DNA of 64,000 nucleotides from Flammulina velutipes (Eukaryota > Basidiomycota > Agaricomycetes > Agaricales > Physalacriaceae). The stretch lies in NCBI GenBank assembly GCA_011800155.1, contig CM022371.1, forward strand, positions 3,410,001 to 3,474,000. Reading direction: 5' to 3'. The notes beneath the pieces are model-generated. The model was given only the letters and a program-made list of their open reading frames with translations, was not told the origin of the DNA and ran no database searches. The position numbers and the translations under genes are program-made. This document shows positions 9,600 to 18,927 of the stretch, piece after piece (position 1 is the stretch's first letter; the number at the start of each line of letters is the position of its first letter).

Positions 9600-10157
9600 A
9601 TTTGCTCCTTTGCGTTAGGATACATGGGCCTTCCTCATCTTATGAACGGGATCGCCCTTGGGTTGTGTTTCTTTTGCCGGATCTTCTCCTGGAAGTCGAA
9701 GACTCGTACTCGCCTTCCTCTTCCTCCTCCGTCTCCTCTACGTAGTTGTAAGTAAGTTTAACCTTGAGATCTATTCTGGTCATTACGAGATACTTGATGA
9801 ATTTAGCTTGCTGCGTCCTGTCTTGTCACTCAATTATCTTTTCAATTGGGCGCAGTTCATTATGACGCACCCTTTCCATATGTATCGACCAAACGTCTTC
9901 GTTGCCGTTCTTGTGATACTAATAGATATTTGACCTTCACGATACATCATTTGGCAGCGACTCACAGATCCAATTCTGCGGCAGATCTACAGCTTCGTGT
10001 TGTTTGGAGAAATCTTTGCGAGTCAACCCTTTGTTGGGCTTTGGCAAGCATTCGAGGGCTTACATGCTCTTTGTCGGTTTCTGGTAAGTACCTCACTGCA
10101 ATGACAGCTTCTATCTCGTCTTTGACGTGAGAAACAAGGCCTGAAGACTAAGAAAGA
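9600..10157 (+). other. Possible coding remnants, no convincing model
   Basis: Two stretches look protein-like: one ending in a serine run (about 9625-9745) and one with paired cysteines (CRSCDTN, about 9830-10090). I could not join them into one open frame with consistent splice sites. They may be exons of the gene at 10158, or the remains of a gene. Confidence 0.25.
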
Positions 10158-10729
10158 ATGAGTACTGACCGATCTCATAAGTCTTCTCAGATTTCTGGGG
10201 TTCTTCTGGCATTCTTTGGCGCTGTAGACGTCAGTGACGAAAAGTGTGTGGCGGTTGTGGCGGTTGAGGATCCTTCACCATCAGACACCGATTACACGTG
10301 CCGCGTCATTGGCCTGAGCGTCAACTATACGCAACGGTGTACCTCTTGTACAAAGTGGACCAAGTCGGCGCGTTCGAAAGAAGCTTGACAGGCTGGGAGG
10401 TCTCTTTAGATGTTCTGCCAAACAAGACCCACCGGTAACACATTGGCTTTCTTCTTCTTTCAGGGCAGCACGTGTGACATGTTGCATGAGCGCAGGTGCG
10501 TTTCATACTCTATACTTTGATTGCTATTCAAACTTATATTAGGCACCGCGAGCGCCCTACGCCAACTCGGAGCAAAAGTCCAGGGACTTGTCGGTACTCA
10601 TATTTCTTTGTTGTATCTAGTAATTGATATGTGTTCGCTACAGTGGACAAGTAATGAGCCTTTCCATGCGACCATAGTGCAAGACAACTCTATTATCTTT
10701 TAATCTACAGAGTCTTTGGACACCCTTAA
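10158..10729 (+). CDS. Hypothetical spliced gene, uncertain model
   Basis: An open segment starting MSTDRSHKSSQISGVLLAFF and continuing EKCVAVVAVEDPSPSDTDY is followed by several GT-AG introns. These could join short exons reading AARVTCCMSA, GTASALRQLGAKVQGL and VDKVFGHP before a stop near 10729. No domain is recognised, and another splice choice lengthens the C-terminus. It may belong with the coding remnants just upstream. Treat as a candidate only. Confidence 0.3.
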
Positions 10730-10901
10730 GGCTTATATCCCTAAGAGGTTTAAGCCTTGGCAAAGACTTGCAGGACATCCCAATCCTTCCAGACCTTATG
10801 GTATGAGTGAAATGGGCACCTATATTTGTGGCTCCAATGATTCAAAGTGATATCTTGCTTTTCACAAAGATTACTATAAAGATTATAGGCGCGCGCGGGG
10901 T

Positions 10902-11715
10902 TTATATCAGTGGGTTATTTATTTTACCTTTCGAAAGAAGTTGTCGGCGACGATACTGATGACGGGTGTGCAAAAAGTCTTTAGCTGGCCAGCTATCCTG
11001 GTACTGCAAAAAGTCAGGAAATCTCTCCTGAATCTAGGACTGGATTGATAAATGTGCCACTGAAAGACGCTCCAGGATTTACCTTCTCACAAGCCCCCTT
11101 TATGGAATGAGGATCTTGATCTGTATAGATGCGTGTGTAGTCTAAGAATTCGTCGGCGATTGGGTTGATTAACTAACAAGAAATTCCAGCAGCATAATGG
11201 TACAAGAGATGCGCACAAACCTTCTTGGTAGCTTTAAACTTAGCCTTGTTCCAGCATAGGACATCTCGAAGGTTATATCCACCTCTTCCAGGACGTCCGA
11301 CCTCTCCTTCTGGCCTAAGCTTAGAAGGACTGAATCCTGTAGATGATTTCTTCACCCTTTCTGGTTTAGGAGAGGAATCACGACTTGAGGGATGGGTTGA
11401 CAAGAGGGTGGAAGATGCGACCTGGGGTGGTACAACTGTGGATGACAGTGCCGCGGTGTCTGGTACTGCATCGGATAGTGAAAGCAGCTGGGGCCCTTCA
11501 CGAGAGCGTTTATATGAATGGGAGCAGGTAGACGAGGGAGGAGATGGGCATGGAGATGATTGTAACGGAGTGGCAAATGCGCGGTTTGGAGTAGGGACAG
11601 TGTAAGGTGCTGGGCTGCGTCTGGATGGAACGATGGTTGCTCGAGATGTGGAATGGCGCAAGTTAGTCGAGCCAGCGACTACTTTCGGAATGACGGGGAC
11701 CACATTCCAAGTCAT
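10902..11715 (-). CDS. Hypothetical protein, about 238 aa, disordered N-terminal half
   Basis: Three exons (11715-11221, 11172-11083, 11033-10902) splice cleanly. The first 150 residues are rich in Ser, Pro and Thr and look disordered, including SPKPERVKKSSTGFSPSK. The C-terminal part is more ordered: NLRDVLCWNKAKFKATKK, then INPIADEFLDYTRIYTDQD, then ERFPDFLQYQDSWPAKDF and a basic end (QYRRRQLLSKGK). The change in character at the first splice site and the restored frame at both junctions support it as a real gene. I do not recognise the family and see no catalytic motif or membrane segment. Confidence 0.55.
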
Positions 11716-11901
11716 GATGATAAGTAGAGAGAGAGAAATCGAAACAAAGACAGAGAGGCTCCTGGGCAAGGCATCAAACACGTGACCTGCAGACTTTCGT
11801 TTGTCACAGCTCAGAGCTCTAAACCGTCCATAATCGTGTAGGACAGAAAATGATAATAAACAACAACCGGATGCATCGAAATGAAAAGGATATTAAGACT
11901 G

Positions 11902-12150
11902 CTAGCTATCGCTGAGCGGGTTCGTCTGCGATCGCAGAGGTCAACGTGATGATGGAGGGAAGAAATGCCGGCCCGGCTGTCTCCGGGTACTCCTCCCAAT
12001 ATGAGATTGGAGCCGAGTGAGTACAAAATTTCTCCTTCCTACGTCCATCTACGTATCCTTTTTATATGCTGGACTTATTTTTCTTGTCGCCGAGTTTTAT
12101 GGGGGTTTTAGATGGGCGAATGCGCATCCTCGAGTCTGCGATAGCAGCTC
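11902..12150 (+). repeat. Module promoter element with TIR-like ends, copy 4
   Basis: It starts GCTAGCTATCGCTGAGCG, ends CTGCGATAGCAGCTC and contains the GCCGGCCCGGCTGTCTCCGG core. It precedes a WD40 relic on the plus strand, but no coiled-coil gene lies on its other side. Confidence 0.65.
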
Positions 12151-12169
12151 TAATCTAATTGCTATCGGC

Positions 12170-12440
12170 AACAGTCATGATTGCCCCGCCAAAGAGACTT
12201 CCTTTGTTCTCTTCAAAGCTGTTTGTGATATTTCCGCCACTTAAATCAAACTCGTTTGTCCAGGACGGTCTCTTTATCGCGCATTACGAGTATGCCTTCC
12301 TCACGATGTATTGGTGCCTTTGAATAAAATGTTGAAACCTTCATTGTCAATGTTGTGTGCCCTGACACCATTTAGTGCTGGACGGATTTCCAATATAGAA
12401 CATTCACGGGTTGGTCGGATAGCTCGTACAGGCCAATACT
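12170..12440 (+). pseudogene. WD40-TM gene 5' relic
   Basis: ATGATTGCCCCG at about 12177 begins a first exon MIAPPKRLPLF whose splice donor (normally TTCGTGAG) has become TTCTCTTC. After CAG at about 12263 the sequence reads DGLFIAHYEYAFLTM, equivalent to HGIFIMPYEYAFPLP of the complete gene. The next exon remnant (CTGGACGGATTTCCAATATAG) contains a stop. Nothing of the later blades remains. Confidence 0.6.
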
Positions 12441-12667
12441 AAGCCTTTCCAGCTCAAGCTGGAAGGACAAGGAACTTTAAGGATTCGCAGCTCTACGAGT
12501 CGCGTTGCATCTCGGCTACACCGTCGTCTCCAGTTTTCCCCTTCGCTTGCTGAATTCTTTATTTGGTCCTGCTGCATCATTTCAAACGCCTTCAGTTGGT
12601 CGACATCGTTGCAGGAATTAAACTTGAGCACATGCCTTCGCGTTGTGCCCATGGCTGAGAGCATTTA

Positions 12668-12706
12668 CCTCGAGGCTGATGGAGGCTGATGGAGGCTGAT
12701 GGAGGT
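12668..12706. repeat. Tandem repeat of a 12-mer (GAGGCTGATGGA)
   Basis: Three adjoining copies of GAGGCTGATGGA. The reverse-complement form is tandemly repeated at 25662-25700, where it abuts the breakpoint of the long inverted duplication. Confidence 0.8.
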
Positions 12707-13378
12707 TTGGAACCAGGCCTGATCGACAATCATGTTCCAAACCGGTAAGCTTTCTGTAGCTCTCTCTTTCAATCTGCTATCGCCCCATCCAACTGCGAGT
12801 ATGGATATCTCAGATTTGTCATTGGCTTCGCTGAGCAGTCCTAGTCATGGCATATAATACGGGTTCTACCCTGAGCAAAACTAGTTAGAAATTGGCGTAA
12901 CGAAGGGAGATGAAATCCATACCAACTGCGAGTATCATATTAAACGTGACGTAGGAACTCTTGTCTAACTCCGAGTTCCAGGATTTTGTCGTCGTCGGTC
13001 GCGATCAGGGTGTCCTGCGACGGCAGGTATCGCCTTGTTGTGGAATTCCCCTCACCCGTACCATTCTGAGTCGCCGTTGAACAGATTAGAAAGACGACAG
13101 AGGATGAGTGGTAGGCACGTATGGAACACCTTCCCCCCACGTTGAGCTATAGGAAAGCGATGGCTAATGCCCGAAAAGCTTGCATACGACCTCGTCAAGG
13201 CGTGGTGCAGGACGTTGGGACGTTCGCCGTTGGAATAACGGCAGAATCGCCTCCATAACACCAATGGAAAGGTTGTGCTGAAGACGGAATAGGGAAGGAG
13301 ATCCTTCGGAGCATTAGATGGGGTTTGATGCAGAGGGAGAAAGGAAGTCACCGTGACCAAACATAGGCGAGGGATGTT
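12707..13378. other. Intergenic stretch, nothing recognised
   Basis: Short overlapping ORFs only. The ORFs at 12940-13360 on the minus strand lack motif or splice support. This may include the 3' untranslated region of the F-box gene that follows. Confidence 0.4.
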
Positions 13379-14340
13379 TCAACGGTGACGCGTCGTTGAG
13401 TCCAGCGCCATGAAAAAGGCACTGGTGATCGCGTCGTGGTTTCCCTTCGTCTGTTTTCTTGCTATGGACTTCTCCAACTCGTCCCAGAACTCGAACTGCG
13501 AGAGCAACGGGTCGGGGCATTGCATGGTGTTCTGGAAAATATCTTCCGGCTCGCCAGTGCCAACGAGAATGAGCTGAGGATAGTACTGCTCCTGAAAGTT
13601 CTTTACGTCGGCCAACATGGTCTCGTTGATGTTGGAATGGTCGCGAGGATCTATGCGAGGCACGGTGAAGGCAATGTGTTGGCACTGCCGTGATGCGTCC
13701 ATGATATCTGGCAGATGTTCGGCGAACTGATAGACAGCGTCGATATCATTAAAGTCACAGTCAAGCAGGATATGGGATAGAAGCGGGTAATCCCGCGTGG
13801 ACACCACGAGGGCGACAACGTTGGACCAGACGACGTCGCGAAACTGCAAGTGGGTGATGTTTGGGGAGAGCGTGCCTATGTCACCGTTCAGCAGGTGAAG
13901 AGACAGATACTTGAGTTTTTGGAGATGGCCTAAGGAGGAAAGATTGTACGATTCATAATTTTCCAGATCCAATTCGGAGATGGTGAGATGGGTGATGTTA
14001 TTGCAGGTATTGAGTAAGTCGGAGTTTGGGCCTGTAGAGAGCTGCTGAACGGCGCTTGCGATGAATCCATCCATCGTCGTCCCGCGCGGACATGCATCGT
14101 TCGAACATCTCATGTTCATTCTGATCCTCGATGAGAACCTTGGCGTGTAGTTGCCGTTCAAGCCTAACGAACAGCTGGGTAAGGTTTCTGTGATGGTGAG
14201 TGTATGGTGACGCACCAATTGCGAGCAGCGCGCGAGACGAGGAGGAGCGTGAACGTTGTGCATGGACTGTCCGAGGCAGCGAGTTCGAAAATGGCGCGGA
14301 TAACCTCATAAGGAAGTCGACAGACGGCCGCTGAGGACAT
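13379..14340 (-). CDS. F-box protein
   Basis: The minus-strand ATG at 14340 starts MSSAAVCRLPYEVIRAIFEL and continues to TLLLVSRAARNW, the pattern of an F-box (LP..V...IF.L......LL.VSR..R.W) at residues about 8-42. F-box proteins bind Skp1 and recruit substrates to SCF ubiquitin ligases. The rest (13379-14263) has hydrophobic repeats such as NNITHLTISELDLENYE and LQKLKYLSLHLLNGDIG, like the LRR-type C-terminus of agaricomycete F-box proteins. The intron after the F-box is uncertain: one GT-AG choice (acceptor before CTGTTCGTTAGG) keeps the long downstream frame open, but another frame over 14000-14200 also looks protein-like, so a frameshift is possible. Confidence 0.65.
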
Positions 14341-14553
14341 AGTGCTCGTCGAGAGGAGTCTCCAGCGTGAGGACGTCGGTGAAAGCTAGCAAGGATGCTG
14401 GTGGTTGATGGTGGTCGAAAGGCAAGCTCGTCCATAGCCATCAATGATCATGCAATAGTAACGACTAAATTTCTTTGGCGGCGAAACAATGTACTTGACT
14501 CCTGCGACGAAGCCAAGAATAATTACATAGGTCTGTGAATACGATAAGAGAAT

Positions 14554-15734
14554 CTAAGCACCCCGCCCACCGGTCAGGAGCGCTATTTGAGCCAGTAGCG
14601 CCTCTTTCTCGCGTTCCGAAGCCTCTGCCCGTCGCGAAGTTTCCTCTTCCCGTCGCGATGCCGCCTCTTCCCGTCGCAAGGCTTTCTCTTTCTCCATTCT
14701 CTCGTGTTCCTTCTCACTCTCTGCCACTTCTGCCCGACGTTCAGATCGCGTCAGCGCTTCTTTGTTTCGCTTCGACGATTCAACCCGCTCCAGCTCATAC
14801 CTCTTCTTGTCCATCTCGCGCTGCGAGATCATAAGAATCAACCATTCACAATGACGTAGGATGAGCTTACTTGATTGGCCATGTATAGTTCCCCTCGGTA
14901 TAGCTCCCAGCTCTCCGCATACTGCGCCCTCAGAGCAGGAACCTGCTGCGATGGCTTTGGTTCAAAGCCAGGGATCGTCCCCGCCAGCATCCCCGCCTTG
15001 CCCTTGGTACGAAATTTCTTGAACGTGAACATGCCCGCCTTCTCCAGCGCGGCCATTTCCATCAGTGACCCTGCGAACCAGTAACACATCGTACTGGTAA
15101 AGTTGTACTCTGGAGCACTCGCGCTGATGACCTTGCCCATGGTCGCGAGGTCTTCGACAAGGAATATGTCGTCGCCGTTGACAGGGAATGTCATTTCGCA
15201 CAGTATTTCGAAGGTTCGCTCAGATTCATCTGGTGAGTTCGTCTGATGATAGCTGCGCAAGGTATCGGCGGCACTGTTTTTTCCAGAGGAAAAGCTATTA
15301 GACACTTTTCTGACAGCGTCCTTGGATGTCTTTGGTCTGGGTGGGGGAGGAGGAGGACTGGGTGGCTTGTTGTCTGTGTCTGGCTTGCCGACTGGGTCTC
15401 CTTTTTTCCGGATGGTGCGCTCAAGACAGATGACGGCATGGTCGACTGGTTTTCGAGCGTCGTCGAGGCATGCGACCTTTGCAATGACGAGCTCGTGTTC
15501 GACGCTGTTCGTATATTTGCCATGCAGGAGTGCAGTGACAGCGACACGACCAAGCATGGCCGGACAATTCCTTGTGTCGTCGAGGAACAAGGATGCGTTG
15601 ATTATACGAGGGTTGCATGAATCCTTGAAGAGCGAGTGTTTAGAGATTTGCTCGGCCAGTACTGGGTCGACTGGAGGATTCATGGTGGCCATGACAGAGG
15701 ACAAGAGACGACGAATGCGCGAAAGTACACCCAT
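14554..15734 (-). CDS. Hypothetical protein, about 376 aa, C-terminal coiled coil
   Basis: Two exons (15734-14871 and 14820-14554) join in phase. The N-terminal two thirds appears globular (AEQISKHSLFKDSCNPRI, HELVIAKVACLDDARKP), interrupted by a polyproline loop (PPSPPPPPPRPK, about residues 125-135). The second exon is almost entirely charged coiled coil (RSERRAEVAESEKEHERMEK, RREEAASRREEETSRR). A GT-AG intron just upstream of the start (about 15741-15795) lies in the 5' untranslated region. I do not recognise a named domain. The coiled coil suggests self-association. An alternative start is the second Met of the N-terminus, about 14 residues in. Confidence 0.65.
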
Positions 15735-15829
15735 TGGAGAACACGCTGTTGAAGACTGTCTGTCAGTTAAGCTTGAGCGCAGTTCAATGAAGGCTTACCT
15801 CGAGGCAGCGGCCGTGTGAATACGTATAG

Positions 15830-16520
15830 AGATAGATTTGAGGGATCTAAAGCTGAAATGAAGTTGAAGATGTGAAACTAAGAGAAAAGCTAGGCAGCAT
15901 ACCAAAAGTGTATTGAATTCATCTCATTGCGTAGTCATTTCATGGCATTTAGAGCGCATAGCAGGCGATAGAGAGGCGAGTCACGATGGTGGTGGTAAGA
16001 GGGTAACTCAAGAGTGTGACTTGTGATGGTGTACGACTTGAACGTTCAGGTACCATGCCTAGAGCCATAGCCACATGTTGAACGAACTGACGCTCTGAGT
16101 CTGAGGGCATCTTCAACATTCAATGTTCAACGTTCAACTCCGGCACTGGTGTTTTCTGGCTATCGCTAAATTTCTTTATAATTGCACAGTTTCGACATGT
16201 CTCCACTCCTAGTCTACCGACGGATTCGCTTCTCTTTCTTCCTGTCCTCTTTGTCCTCCCTTTGTTCCATTAGTCATGCCTTCAATGAATGTCACGTTTT
16301 CTTTCAATTACGCCCACTACGCCCACCAATCCAGATACTCATGCGGGTCAGCATTATTCTGGGCTACTTTCAGTGTATGATATGCGAAATGCGTAGTGTA
16401 AAGGCCAGATTTGAGTCCTACAGACCAGCGCTCCCCTCTCCAAGTCTCCTTCTCCTCCTTCGACATATTGACAAGATCTTCCTTCATAAATGCTTTCTCC
16501 GTCTTGTGACCTACTGCATG
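15830..16520. other. Intergenic stretch; isolated promoter-element end
   Basis: GGCTATCGCTAAATTTC at about 16158 resembles the left end of the module promoter element, but the rest of the element is absent. No gene is supported here. Confidence 0.35.
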
Positions 16521-16529
16521 AATATCTGG

Positions 16530-17712
16530 CTAATAGAACCTAAATAGTGCTGGAAATGCTAATGAGCAGGACGATACAGGTACATAAGCGTCACTGACCG
16601 TCACTCCAACCTGTGATCCGCTCATTTTCTGGGTCTTGAGGAATTTGTCCTTCACCGCTGGGTTTTGTCGTAGAATTTGAGGAGAACGCTGACCATCGCC
16701 GTAGGAAGCTCCCATAGTCCGCTCAGCACAAGGGACCACATCGATGGTGATACTTCAGGAGGGGACGCAGGTGGCGAAGCGGATTGGTGATATGGTCAAT
16801 AGGTGCGCTGTATGCCATTCCCGTTTGCTTCCTTGGCTGCTCCCTAGGCTGCCCACCAAGTAAAGTAATGATGCGTCGATGGGCGTCTGGAATCTGACGC
16901 GTCAAACTGATAGGCTTTTAGCATGTTTGACATAACAGGATAAGACGCACTAACCGCCCATCCCAATTCAGGAGCCTCTTGTTTTCCAATACCAGAGCCT
17001 CATCCAACGTTGGCAAAAAGCGCGGGAGATTGAGCCGTCTCGTGGGTATCGTCCTCGATCTCTAAGGATTCGGCTTCTGCAATCCGCCGAGCAACAATAG
17101 CCTTGGAGTTGTCAGGGCGGACTGTCGAGTCAACTGTCGAAGACTGGCGTTGTCGGTTTCTCTTTTCCCTGTCCTTCTTTGTCTTCCGACGGAGATATGA
17201 TCCACGCGGAGTTGCTTCGGAGGCAGGAGTTGGAGTTGGTGGCAATGGTCAAGGTAGGAGAAAAAGTAACTGAGACGATGAAGGCGCCAGTGACGATGAC
17301 GGCGAGGGCGGGGTGAGGGTGAGGGTGAGGATGAGGGCGTCGAGCTGGGACAAAGTCCCTCGCGGGTGAACGGTGAGACAGGACACATGGTGAGGAATGC
17401 CATCGCGATAACCAAGGTCGTGGTCCGGAGCGACAAGAGCGCTATCATCCTCACTATCTTGCAGAGTTGAATATTTTCCTGTTGCCTAACAGTCTCCTCC
17501 ATAGTGACGGCGGCACCAAACACTATGGGGCCACGTATAGGTTGGCTGAGGATGACGTCTTCAATCGAGTATTGGGTACCAAAACGAGTTCGCTTGTATG
17601 GCCTTTCGTCATCGGTATGGTAGGCAGCAGACTTTCCCCCTTCGGATAAGATCAGTGGTTGGGAAATGATAGTGGAAAGCACCCAATAATTAATGCTGAG
17701 TAGCCGTAGCAT
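16530..17712 (-). CDS. Hypothetical gene, model unresolved
   Basis: Several minus-strand segments look coding. One near 17460-17712 contains AAYHTDDERPYKRTRFGTQY followed by SIEDVILSQPIRGPIVFGAA. One at 17000-17245 is basic (GSYLRRKTKKDREKRNRQR) then acidic (AEAESLEIEDD), and in another frame continues RFLPTLDEALVLENKRLLNW. A third at 16530-16739 contains VVPCAERTMGASYGDGQRSP. GT-AG introns can link neighbouring segments, but I could not fix one consistent model. No family is recognised. The charged middle part suggests a nuclear or nucleic-acid-associated protein, which is only a guess. Confidence 0.35.
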
Positions 17713-17929
17713 CCGGAAGGCGTCGCAAGGTCGGAGCCAACCACAGGCACAGCAGCTGCTCAGCAGGATGTGCTGGACCGGAAGATGCTATTGCTGGAAC
17801 TCACCCTCAGACATCACATTACAATGACATGAGTTGGATAATGAGAGAGAGTGAAGGATTGAAAAAGCAATGAACATATATATCATAAATCTTGTGCACA
17901 TGAGGATGATCGTAATATTTTATGTACCC

Positions 17930-18610
17930 TTCCGCATGTTAGCGATGTCGAAGGCCAGCTCGAGTTCGCCGCACTGCGAGCAGATTCATCAGGAGATAAT
18001 GAGCAGCACATAACAGACTTACCATAGTTGACATCTTTCCCAGCGCTCTGTCAAGTGAGGCGACAAAGCGAAGAGCAAACACAGAGAGGGCTTTCACGGT
18101 TCCGGTGGTTGTGTAGAGGTTGACCATCGCTAAGCAAACAAGTCGCGTAGGCGTAGATGGAAGCGAATGTTTGCGCCTGGCAGCCGGATGGTGTTGTCGT
18201 CGTTCAGGTTTGGTGGCATCCGGGAGTGTTAGACAGGTCGGAGGATAGGGGCTAGAGTACGGTTGAGTCAATGACACCAGCACATAAGAAGGTCAACATA
18301 CCGAAAGCCTCAACACGGCGACAATCGCTCATGTCCTGTTACCGAATTCCGCATCTTGAAGGTCAAGGCCTAAACCAGTTGTCAAAGACAGTTGAGGTCA
18401 ACTTGGGTACGATGTCCACCTGATTTAAGTCTGCGTTGAATACGAGTATATGGATCGTATGATGTGCCCGCAGATTTCCTGGACACTTTGGGAGGAGGTG
18501 TAAAGTCTGCCTGGGTCCTTCGTTTAGAACTTATAAAGAGCTTTTCAAAAGCTCACGAACAAAGGAAACCGGTCTTTCTGACGGGGCAATCATTGGGCGG
18601 TGACTGTTGA
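17930..18610 (-). pseudogene. Module relic: WD40 5' remnant plus downstream exon pair
   Basis: Reading leftwards from 18610: a first-exon remnant (ATGATTGCCCCG) with a frame-disrupting change, then at about 18310-18420 an intron end and GLDLQDAEFGNRT with a stop, matching GLDGPFKVWNLATG of the complete WD40 gene. Further on, 18126-17930 contains an open segment MVNLYTTTGTVKALSVFAL, then SLDRALGKMSTM, a 47-nt intron and CGELELAFDIANMRKGT with a stop. Sequences related to this last pair occur at 23370-23500, 27095-27140 and 900-1068, so it travels with the WD40 relics. Confidence 0.5.
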
Positions 18611-18642
18611 CGATGACTGGACTCGATAGCGATTCAGATTGG

Positions 18643-18903
18643 AGCTGCTATCGCAGACTCCAGGATGGGCGTTTGCCCATCCAAAGCTCCCATAGCTCGG
18701 CGACAAGATATAAGCATAGAAAAAGTATCAGTAGATGGACGTTGAAAGGAACAGAGTTGGGACCGGGCCGGCATTTCCACATCATTTTGGGTCGAACACG
18801 ATCAGCCTTTGTTGACCACGCTCAACAATCTGCGCTTACGCTGGCACTCTCTCCCCCTACCTCCTTTGTTATTTCAGAGGAGTCCGCTCAGCGATAGCTG
18901 GCG
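18643..18903 (-). repeat. Module promoter element with TIR-like ends, copy 5, upstream of the JmjC gene
   Basis: Bounded by GAGCTGCTATCGCAGACTCC on the left and CAGCGATAGCTGGCGG on the right. One side faces the WD40 relic (minus strand). The other side ends about 25 bp before the start codon of the JmjC gene, in the position normally held by the coiled-coil gene. Confidence 0.65.
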
Positions 18904-18927
18904 GAGGTGCTATTCAATCAACCAACC

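Noticed and set aside
15322..15819. A plus-strand ORF with a polyglycine stretch
   Set aside because: The glycines are the antisense of the polyproline loop in the minus-strand gene 14554-15734.
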